Assembly (NCBI GenBank): GCA_017549665.1
Contig: JAFYUD010000252.1
Span: 1 to 7,560, forward strand
Length of the DNA: 7,560 bases
Direction: 5' to 3'
Source: Clostridia bacterium
GTDB taxonomy: Bacteria > Bacillota_A > Clostridia > Oscillospirales > Acutalibacteraceae
Shown here: in pieces, positions 1 to 4,982 of the stretch
Layout of the letters: the number at the start of each line of letters is the position of its first letter
Position numbering within the stretch: the first letter of the stretch is position 1
Translations under genes and position numbers: made by a program
The notes under the pieces: model-generated
Seen by the model: only the letters and a program-made list of their open reading frames with translations
Database searches by the model: none
Told to the model about the DNA's origin: nothing

Positions 1-449
1 CGGGGAACAAGAGCGGCTACTGAGTCGATAACAACAACGTCAAGCGCGCCTGAACGGACAAGTGCTTCGGCAATTTCAAGAGCTTGCTCACCGTTATCGG
101 GCTGTGAAACAAGGAGAGAATCAACATCTACGCCAAGAGCTGCCGCATACACGGGATCAAGAGCATGCTCAGCATCAACGAAAGCAGCTTCACCGCCCAT
201 TTTCTGCGCTTCTGCAACACACTGAAGTGCAAGAGTAGTCTTACCTGAAGACTCAGGGCCGTAAATTTCAATTATACGACCTCTGGGAAGACCGCCGATG
301 CCTGTAGCGGCATCAAGTGTAAGAGAACCTGTAGAGATAGCCTCCACGTTCATTGAATTTGTTTCACCAAGACGCATTACTGCGCCCTTACCATATTTTT
401 TCTCAATCTGCGAAAGAGCAGTTTCAAGAGCCTTCTGTTTATCAGCCAT
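1..449 (-). CDS. recA: RecA recombinase, N-terminal 149 residues (3' end outside window)
   Basis: RecA forms ATP-dependent filaments on single-stranded DNA, carries out homologous strand exchange and triggers LexA self-cleavage. The visible residues 1-149 start [20 protein letters not shown]. They include the Walker A loop GPESSGKT (64-71), the catalytic glutamate in FVDAEH (90-95) and the Walker B region [12 protein letters not shown] (136-147). The reading frame runs off the left edge just after SVAALVP, so roughly the last 200 residues (rest of the core and the C-terminal domain) are missing because the window ends, not because the gene is broken. The start is the ATG at 447-449, preceded by an AAAGGATG-type ribosome site. 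The gene diverges from rpmB and has its own promoter and a LexA-like box upstream. The identification is certain from the motifs. Confidence 0.98.
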   Translation of the reverse strand, partial: MADKQKALETALSQIEKKYGKGAVMRLGETNSMNVEAISTGSLTLDAATGIGGLPRGRIIEIYGPESSGKTTLALQCVAEAQKMGGEAAFVDAEHALDPVYAAALGVDVDSLLVSQPDNGEQALEIAEALVRSGALDVVVIDSVAALVP

Positions 450-475
450 TTTAATCATCCTTTCAGACAATGTCT

Positions 476-489
476 TGTACAAATGTTCG
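476..489 (-). promoter_or_regulatory. Candidate LexA (SOS) box of recA
   Basis: Read on the minus strand the site is CGAACATTTGTACA. The Gram-positive LexA consensus is CGAACRNRYGTTYC, with core GAAC-N4-GTTC. Here the core is GAAC-ATTT-GTAC, one mismatch in the second half-site. It lies 6 nt downstream of the recA -10 box, over the expected transcription start, where a repressor would block initiation. Position and gene fit SOS control. The sequence match is seen; binding is inferred. Confidence 0.65.
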
Positions 490-494
490 ATAAT

Positions 495-523
495 ATTATA
501 TATTATTTTATATCGATTTGCAA
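495..523 (-). promoter_or_regulatory. recA promoter, sigma-A type
   Basis: On the minus strand, TTGCAA (518-523) and a perfect TATAAT (495-500) are separated by exactly 17 nt. An A-run lies upstream of the -35 (plus-strand T-run at 528-534) and could act as an UP element. Predicted start is near 488, giving a leader of about 40 nt before the recA ATG at 449. The LexA-like box covers that start. Confidence 0.75.
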
Positions 524-624
524 GCAGTTTTTTTAAATAATTAATATTTTTTTTCAAACATTATTTAAATACCTCAAAATTACAAAAAAAATTATAAATA
601 TTTAAAATTTTTTCTCAAAAACTA

Positions 625-653
625 TTGCAATTACTTTTCAAATCTGTTACTAT
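625..653 (+). promoter_or_regulatory. rpmB promoter, sigma-A type with extended -10
   Basis: TTGCAA (625-630) and TACTAT (648-653) are 17 nt apart, and TGT directly precedes the -10, giving the TGn extended -10 element. The stretch from about 540 to 620 upstream is almost pure A/T with long T and A runs. I see no gene in it, and it probably serves as upstream promoter DNA for rpmB and recA. Predicted start near 660 gives a leader of about 87 nt. Confidence 0.65.
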
Positions 654-683
654 ATCTAGCGTAAAATCTAAATTATATTACAA

Positions 684-722
684 GATGCGTTAGAAGTCAG
701 TTTGTCTGATGTTCGCATCAGA
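684..722 (+). promoter_or_regulatory. rpmB leader with two mutually exclusive hairpins
   Basis: The stem T-CTGATG (705-711) pairs with CATCAG-A (716-722) around a TTCG tetraloop, giving 7 bp. An alternative pairing joins GATGCG (684-689) to CGCATC (714-719) and would exclude the first. The structure ends 8 nt before the AGGAGG (731-736) of rpmB. The pairings are seen in the sequence. A regulatory role, for example ribosomal-protein feedback, is only inferred, and I know of no described leader family for L28 with this shape. Confidence 0.35.
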
Positions 723-746
723 GCATTAAAAGGAGGTGCATTCCGC

Positions 747-935
747 ATGGCAAAATGTGATATCTGCGGAAAAGATGTAGCTTTCGGTATCAAGGTTTCT
801 CACTCACACAGAAGAACCAACAGAACCTGGAAGCCCAATGTTATGAAAGTTAAGGCTGTTGTTAACGGCACACCCAAGAGAATTCATGTGTGCAGCCGTT
901 GCCTTCGTTCAGGTAAGGTTACAAGAGCTGTTTAA
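747..935 (+). CDS. rpmB: 50S ribosomal protein L28
   Basis: L28 is a small protein of the large ribosomal subunit. The 62-residue product starts MAKCDICGKDVAFG and has two CxxC pairs, C4/C7 and C49/C52, as in the zinc-binding (C+) form. It also has the typical basic middle, SHSHRRTNRTW. The start at 747 is chosen because a strong AGGAGG lies 10 nt upstream (731-736) and the family begins MAKxCxxxG. An in-frame upstream ATG at 702 would add 15 residues read through the leader hairpin and has no comparable ribosome site. The gene is a single-gene unit with its own promoter and a hairpin terminator directly downstream. Length and motifs match the family, so confidence is very high. Confidence 0.97.
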   Translation: MAKCDICGKDVAFGIKVSHSHRRTNRTWKPNVMKVKAVVNGTPKRIHVCSRCLRSGKVTRAV

Positions 936-960
936 TTTTCCCGTTAAACTGCAAAAAATT

Positions 961-990
961 AAACCACCGATTTGATCGGTGGTTTTCTTT
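961..990. terminator. Bidirectional rho-independent terminator between rpmB and rpiB
   Basis: A perfect 11-bp stem pairs 961-971 (AAACCACCGAT) with 975-985 (ATCGGTGGTTT) around a 3-nt loop. On the plus strand TTTTCTTTTT follows, ending rpmB. On the minus strand the stem is followed by AATTTTTT, ending the tsaE-tsaB-rpiB operon. The rpiB stop codon lies 5 nt from the stem. Confidence 0.92.
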
Positions 991-1431
991 TTATGCATTT
1001 TCAATTTCAGTGATAAGGTCTACCCTGCGCTGATGTCTGCCGCCCTCAAACTCAGTATTGAGGAAAACGTCAACAAGTTCAAGAGCTGCACCTGCACCGA
1101 TTACTCTTGCTCCAAGGCAGAGTACGTTAGCATCGTTGTGAAGTCGTGTATATTTTGCGCTGAAATAATCTGAACAGCAGGCAGCTCTTATGCCCTTTAC
1201 CTTATTTGCAGCCATTGAAATACCGATACCTGTACCGCAGCAGAGAATACCTCTTACACACTCCCCTGATACGATTTTTTCGCAAGTTGCCTTTGCCTGC
1301 AAGGGATAGTCAGCTGAAGTATTGTCGTAAACACCACAATCTACGTACTCAACACCGATTTCATCAAGATACTTTCTGATTTCTTCTTTAAGGGGAAAAC
1401 CTGCATGGTCTGATCCGATTGCTATTTTCAT
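991..1431 (-). CDS. rpiB: Ribose-5-phosphate isomerase B
   Basis: RpiB interconverts ribose 5-phosphate and ribulose 5-phosphate in the non-oxidative pentose phosphate pathway, in the cytosol. The 146-residue protein has the RpiB/LacAB hallmarks: GSDHAGFPLK near the N-terminus (D8, H9), the catalytic cysteine C65 in CCGTGIG (64-70), and the histidine H98 in TRLHNDANVL. Its length matches the family. The start at 1431 shares one base with the tsaB stop (TAATG), and a GAGGAG site lies about 9 nt upstream inside the tsaB end, so the gene is translationally linked to tsaB. The LacA/LacB subunits of galactose-6-phosphate isomerase are relatives. A lone gene with the CGTG active site and no tagatose genes nearby favours RpiB. 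The pairing with t6A genes is probably positional, not functional. Confidence 0.94.
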   Translation of the reverse strand: MKIAIGSDHAGFPLKEEIRKYLDEIGVEYVDCGVYDNTSADYPLQAKATCEKIVSGECVRGILCCGTGIGISMAANKVKGIRAACCSDYFSAKYTRLHNDANVLCLGARVIGAGAALELVDVFLNTEFEGGRHQRRVDLITEIENA

Positions 1432-2135
1432 TATTTTGTCTCCTCTTTCTTTTTAAGTTCACGTTCTGCCTGAGAAAGTCTAAGATAAGCAGGAACAAGT
1501 TCATCAGGCGAACATATATTTTCATTATCGGCAAGTCTTTTCTCTGCTATAAACGCAACAGAAGAAGCCTGCTGATATTTTATTGAACCAATTGCTTTTA
1601 TTACATTGTTATTTTTGTCTTTAAGATATTCATAAGCAACATCCGCACCGTCTCCTGCAAGGATTACCTTCTTGCCGAAGGCTCTGATTTTTTCACTGAG
1701 CACTTCAAATGAAAAAGCATCATCATTGCTGATACGGTCAAGACCGTTACTGCAGTCAAAAAATGCACCGTAAACCTGCTGACATCGTGCATCCATTACA
1801 GAGGCAACAATACAGTCATTATTGCTGAACGGATAAGCAATTGCTTCAAGTGTAGAAACGGGTACACATTTTTTTGATGACGGCTGCGCAATTCCCTTTG
1901 CCATAGCAACACCGATACGGACACCTGTAAACGATCCGGGACCGTTTGAAACAGCTACAGCATCAATATCATCAACTGTCAGCATTGCAGTTTCAATTGT
2001 GCTTTTTATAAGTGGCAGCAACGTTACGGAATGAGTAAGTCCTACATTAGCAAACATATTTGATAAAAGCTTACCATCTTTTACAACAGCTGCTGATGCT
2101 GAAGTTGCAGAGCTTTCCAATGCAAGTATCACCAT
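1431..2135 (-). CDS. tsaB: tRNA t6A37 threonylcarbamoyltransferase complex subunit TsaB
   Basis: TsaB (YeaZ) is the catalytically inactive ASKHA-fold partner of TsaD. With TsaE it supports transfer of threonylcarbamoyl to A37 of tRNAs that read ANN codons. The 234-residue product shows the N-terminal phosphate-like loop LALESSATSASAAV (4-17), LTHS (33-36), the signature NGPGSFTGVRIG (64-75), and the C-terminal LVPAYLRLSQAERE typical of the family. The start at 2135 lies inside the end of tsaE (7-nt overlap). It has a near-perfect AGGAGGTGA site 6 nt upstream, which points to coupled but efficient translation. It is the middle gene of tsaE-tsaB-rpiB. The tail is lysine/glutamate rich (ELKKKEETK), which is common. 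rimI and tsaD, often next in Firmicutes, are absent here. Confidence 0.95.
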   Translation of the reverse strand: MVILALESSATSASAAVVKDGKLLSNMFANVGLTHSVTLLPLIKSTIETAMLTVDDIDAVAVSNGPGSFTGVRIGVAMAKGIAQPSSKKCVPVSTLEAIAYPFSNNDCIVASVMDARCQQVYGAFFDCSNGLDRISNDDAFSFEVLSEKIRAFGKKVILAGDGADVAYEYLKDKNNNVIKAIGSIKYQQASSVAFIAEKRLADNENICSPDELVPAYLRLSQAERELKKKEETK

Positions 2136-2560
2136 CTGCCGTCACCTCCTGAAATACAGATTTTTCTGTAATCATTATCCTCACCACGGGAGAATTCTAC
2201 AATTACAGTATTATCAGGGAGAACATTTTCAATATTCTCACTCCACTCAATAAACAGAATTGAATTTTCGTTAAGATAATCAAAAAATCCGGTTGAATAA
2301 AGTGAATCCCAGCTTTCAACCCTGTACATGTCAAAATGATAAAGATTGATTCTTCCGCCGTAATCATTTACAATTGCGAATGTGGGACTGCTTACATCTG
2401 ATTCATTACCGAGTGCTTTTACACATCCTCTTGTGAATACAGTTTTGCCCATTCCCATACCTCCCCGGTAAGCAACAACATCACCGCCACGAAGATTCTG
2501 AGCAAATTTCTGAGCAATATTCAAAGTATCGTTTTCACTACGAGATTCATAAATTTTCAT
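2129..2560 (-). CDS. tsaE: tRNA t6A37 biosynthesis ATPase TsaE
   Basis: TsaE (YjeE/YdiB) is the small P-loop ATPase that resets the TsaB-TsaD complex during t6A synthesis. The 143-residue protein carries a Walker A loop GGMGMGKT (33-40), the SSPTF motif (57-61), YHFDMYR (74-80) and IEWSE (104-108), in the usual order and spacing. The more common loop in the family is G-D-L-G-A-G-K-T, so MGM is a mild variation that keeps the essential lysine and threonine. The start at 2560 follows a modest AAAGG site about 9 nt upstream. It is the first gene of the operon and diverges from the SEDS gene across 89 bp. Its TGA lies within the tsaB start region. Confidence 0.94.
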   Translation of the reverse strand: MKIYESRSENDTLNIAQKFAQNLRGGDVVAYRGGMGMGKTVFTRGCVKALGNESDVSSPTFAIVNDYGGRINLYHFDMYRVESWDSLYSTGFFDYLNENSILFIEWSENIENVLPDNTVIVEFSRGEDNDYRKICISGGDGRW

Positions 2561-2584
2561 ATGAGCCAGCCTTTAAATTAGTAC

Positions 2585-2613
2585 TTGAAAAAAAACAATA
2601 ACACAGTTATAAT
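2585..2613 (+). promoter_or_regulatory. Promoter of the SEDS (RodA/FtsW) gene
   Basis: TTGAAA (2585-2590) and TATAAT (2608-2613) are exactly 17 nt apart. Predicted start is near 2620, and the ribosome site AGGAAG (2637-2642) sits 7 nt before the ATG at 2650. This is a close match to the sigma-A consensus. Confidence 0.75.
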
Positions 2614-2616
2614 GAT

Positions 2617-2622
2617 ATTATA
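2617..2622 (-). promoter_or_regulatory. Possible -10 box of the tsaE operon
   Basis: Read on the minus strand this is a perfect TATAAT, suitably placed about 57 nt before the tsaE ATG. No convincing -35 hexamer lies 16-18 nt upstream; only AAACTT or TAAACT is there. It faces the plus-strand -10 of the divergent gene with 3 nt between, so the two promoters would overlap if both are used. Confidence 0.35.
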
Positions 2623-2649
2623 CTGTAAAATTATATAGGAAGTTTATTC

Positions 2650-3840
2650 ATGACAAAGATTATATCACAAATCAAAAACTTTATCAAGGATACTGATAAA
2701 TTTTTATTGTTTTTATGTGTCGCACTTTCTGCGTTCGGAATACTGCTTGTTTCAAGCGCAACGCATTCGGCAGACACTCTCTTTTCACGAGATGCAAAGG
2801 TTATGCTTCTTGCTGTCTCTGCAGGTATCCTCATGGCTCTTGTCATATCTGTAATAGATTATAACTTTATTGTACGACTATGGCCTGTAATCGGCATTGT
2901 ATGCCTTTTATTCATGTTTTTGCTGATGATACCCGGTGTTGGCGTCGGTCCGTCAGAAAGAAGTGACGTTAAAACATGGATCAAGGTTGCACAGCTGGGT
3001 TCTTCGGTACTGTACTTTCAGCCGTCAGAGCTTGTAAAAATTGGTTTCATTATCACATTTTCAGTTCATCTTGATACCGTCAGTGATAACATAAACGCAA
3101 TCAAAAACGTTCTGCTGTTATGTATTCACGGTGCTGTGCCTGTAATACTCGTCATTGTAACCGGTGACATGGGAAGTGCCCTTATCTTCCTTATCATTTT
3201 TGTCGTAATGCTCTTTTCGGCAGGAGTCAGCCTGAAGTACTTTCTGCTTGGCGGAATCTTTGTCGCCGCAGCTGTGCCGCTGATGTGGAATTTTGTAATG
3301 ACAAGCATTCAGAAAGACAGAATTCTTGCATTGATTGAGCCTGATAAATATCCTGATATCATCTATCAGCAGGAAATGGGACTCAAAGCAATCCGTAACG
3401 GCGGAATGTTTGGAATGGGAGTTTTCAACGGCACTTACACACAGTCTGCAACAGCATCTGTACCCGAAAATGAAAACGATATGATATTTTCGGTTATCGG
3501 TGAGGAATTCGGTCTCGTAGGTTGTATTCTTACACTTATTGTTTTTGTAGTAATTGTAATTAGAATCGTTTCAATCGGAAAGAATTCAAGAGACAATACT
3601 GTTACACTTATATGCAGCGGTGTTGCTTCAATGGTTGCTGCGCAGGTTATGGTCAACATCGGAATGTGTCTTGAATTGATGCCGGTTATCGGTATCACCC
3701 TTCCCTTCCTTAGTGCCGGCGGTTCATCAAATCTTTGTATTTACATTGCTGTAGGACTTATTCTCAGCCTGAGAAGACATACTCTTGAGCGTGACATTGT
3801 AAACTTCAGGTACAAAAATATCAGTACACCATTTGACTAA
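2650..3840 (+). CDS. SEDS peptidoglycan glycosyltransferase, RodA/FtsW/SpoVE family
   Basis: SEDS proteins are polytopic membrane enzymes that polymerise lipid II into glycan strands together with a class B penicillin-binding protein. The 396-residue product has about ten hydrophobic spans, the PSE motif FQPSELVKI (123-131), TGDMGSAL (171-178), ENENDMIFSVIGEE (273-286) and the C-terminal block LELMPVIGITLPFLSAGGSSN (341-361). D277 is the likely catalytic aspartate, equivalent to the one in the usual HTDF motif. The motif here reads E-N-D-M, and the terminal motif reads SAGGSS where many homologues have SYGG(S/T)S. Both differences suggest a divergent clostridial subgroup. I cannot decide between RodA (elongation), FtsW (division) and SpoVE (spore cortex), because no mreBCD, ftsZ or PBP gene is adjacent. 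Start at 2650 follows AGGAAG; it is transcribed alone. Confidence 0.9.
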   Translation: MTKIISQIKNFIKDTDKFLLFLCVALSAFGILLVSSATHSADTLFSRDAKVMLLAVSAGILMALVISVIDYNFIVRLWPVIGIVCLLFMFLLMIPGVGVGPSERSDVKTWIKVAQLGSSVLYFQPSELVKIGFIITFSVHLDTVSDNINAIKNVLLLCIHGAVPVILVIVTGDMGSALIFLIIFVVMLFSAGVSLKYFLLGGIFVAAAVPLMWNFVMTSIQKDRILALIEPDKYPDIIYQQEMGLKAIRNGGMFGMGVFNGTYTQSATASVPENENDMIFSVIGEEFGLVGCILTLIVFVVIVIRIVSIGKNSRDNTVTLICSGVASMVAAQVMVNIGMCLELMPVIGITLPFLSAGGSSNLCIYIAVGLILSLRRHTLERDIVNFRYKNISTPFD

Positions 3841-3843
3841 AAA

Positions 3844-3871
3844 AAATCGGGGCTTGAAAAAGCCCCGATTT
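3844..3871. terminator. Bidirectional terminator between the SEDS gene and the hydrolase
   Basis: A perfect 12-bp stem (3844-3855 with 3860-3871, core ATCGGGGCTT) closes a GAAA tetraloop. On the minus strand a run of T follows (plus-strand A-run 3839-3846), so it is a strong terminator for the hydrolase. On the plus strand only TGCTTATAT follows, so it is weaker for the SEDS gene. The hydrolase stop codon is 2 nt from the stem. Confidence 0.9.
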
Positions 3872-3873
3872 GC

Positions 3874-4830
3874 TTATATATTGAAATATTTTTCAACGAA
3901 TTCAAATACTGCCGGATAGTAAATCTCAGGATGAACTTCATGTGACTCAGCATGCATAGCGTCAGGCACTGAAAGCTTCTGCTTCTCTGCTGTACATGCA
4001 TCATATACCTTATCAAGCATTGAATAAGGAACAAATGCGTCCTTTTCACCATGAATAAACAATGTAGGTGTTTTAGAATGAGCAACAGCCTTGAGGGGTG
4101 AACACTTCTTGAAATCAAAGTTACCTCTGAGCTTTGATACTGTATTTGCAGCATAAAGGAAAGGAAAAGCCGGAAGATGATATGTCACATTCATCTCATT
4201 TTTGAAAACATCCCAAGCTGATGTATAACCGCAGTCGGCAATTGCACATTTTATATTAGGAACAAGATCATCCTCACCGGTAAGCATCATTGTGGTTGCG
4301 CTGCCCATTGAAACACCAAGAACTACGATTTTTGCGTTATTATCAAGAGATGCAATATACTCTGCCCACTCCTTGACATAAATCTTGTCATGATAACCCA
4401 TTGAGCAATAATTTGACTGATCGAGACCGAAACTGATCATATAAGGCATAAGTACATTATAACCCTGCTTGTAAAAGTGGAATGCCTGATCTGCCTGTGC
4501 TCTGGGACAGCTTGTATATCCGTGAACGACAATTGCCCATTTATCAGTATATTCCTTATGCATAAAGATATGACTGTGCATTTCCTTACCGTAAGAATTC
4601 ACAACAACTGTATCATCAGGATTTACAGCAACAAACCATGAATCGGAATCCACCTGACTTTCAGGGCTTCCGTAATAATCATGAAGCTCCTGAGTAACCT
4701 CACGGCGTACATTCTTACCCTGAGTGAATTTTTTATTGAGAATAACACCGTAAATAGCGTCACCCATTGCAAGATATGCAGCAGAAGCAACTGCAGCTGT
4801 TTTTATAATAGCTTTAAGTTTAATTCCCAT
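3874..4830 (-). CDS. Alpha/beta hydrolase with N-terminal hydrophobic segment
   Basis: This 318-residue protein has the alpha/beta-hydrolase fold. It shows the oxyanion-hole strand VVHGYTSCP (101-109), the nucleophile elbow G-V-S-M-G with S174 (172-176), the acid D264 in HGEKDAFVP, and the catalytic H293 in AMHAES, all in the expected order. Residues about 8-23 (IKTAAVASAAYLAMG) form a short hydrophobic stretch after three lysines, suggesting a signal peptide or membrane anchor. The overall pattern recalls the YqkD-like esterases of Firmicutes, but I recognise this only from general shape. The substrate is unknown; carboxylesterase or peptidase-like activity is possible. Start at 4830 has GGAG 9 nt upstream. 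It is a single-gene unit with its own promoter and terminator, so neighbours give no functional hint. Confidence 0.85.
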   Translation of the reverse strand: MGIKLKAIIKTAAVASAAYLAMGDAIYGVILNKKFTQGKNVRREVTQELHDYYGSPESQVDSDSWFVAVNPDDTVVVNSYGKEMHSHIFMHKEYTDKWAIVVHGYTSCPRAQADQAFHFYKQGYNVLMPYMISFGLDQSNYCSMGYHDKIYVKEWAEYIASLDNNAKIVVLGVSMGSATTMMLTGEDDLVPNIKCAIADCGYTSAWDVFKNEMNVTYHLPAFPFLYAANTVSKLRGNFDFKKCSPLKAVAHSKTPTLFIHGEKDAFVPYSMLDKVYDACTAEKQKLSVPDAMHAESHEVHPEIYYPAVFEFVEKYFNI

Positions 4831-4859
4831 AATATCATTCTCCGAAAATTTATATTTTT

Positions 4860-4888
4860 ATTATACAGTATATAATCTTAAAAATCAA
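4860..4888 (-). promoter_or_regulatory. Promoter of the alpha/beta hydrolase gene
   Basis: On the minus strand TTGATT (4883-4888) and TATAAT (4860-4865) are 17 nt apart. The predicted leader is about 25 nt. The plus strand also has a TATAAT at 4871-4876, forming an inverted repeat with the minus-strand -10, but it has no matching -35. Confidence 0.65.
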
Positions 4889-4920
4889 CAATTGCTTTCA
4901 ATTTATTTATCATATTTACC

Positions 4921-4949
4921 TTGCACATATACGATTTTAATGCTATAAT
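4921..4949 (+). promoter_or_regulatory. Promoter of the DivIVA-domain gene
   Basis: TTGCAC (4921-4926) and TATAAT (4944-4949) are 17 nt apart, with TGC directly before the -10 (extended -10). Start is predicted near 4956. The ribosome site AAAGGAG (4968-4974) is 8 nt before the ATG at 4983. This is one of the best promoter matches in the window. Confidence 0.75.
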
Positions 4950-4982
4950 AATTCTGTATATTATTATAAAGGAGAATTATCC

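Noticed and set aside
298..540. Open frame on the plus strand opposite recA
   Set aside because: It runs antisense to an unmistakable RecA coding sequence and then into AT-rich promoter DNA. The product is low complexity.
540..620. AT-rich run between recA and rpmB considered as a small RNA gene or origin
   Set aside because: No stable hairpin with a T-run, no DnaA-box cluster and no internal promoter that is not already assigned. It looks like upstream promoter DNA.
702..746. Upstream ATG that would extend L28 by 15 residues
   Set aside because: It lies in the leader hairpin, has no ribosome site, and the extension does not resemble L28. The AGGAGG at 731-736 clearly serves the ATG at 747.
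3837..4154. Overlapping minus-strand frame inside the hydrolase
   Set aside because: It overlaps the hydrolase coding region in another frame, has no family motif and includes the terminator hairpin.
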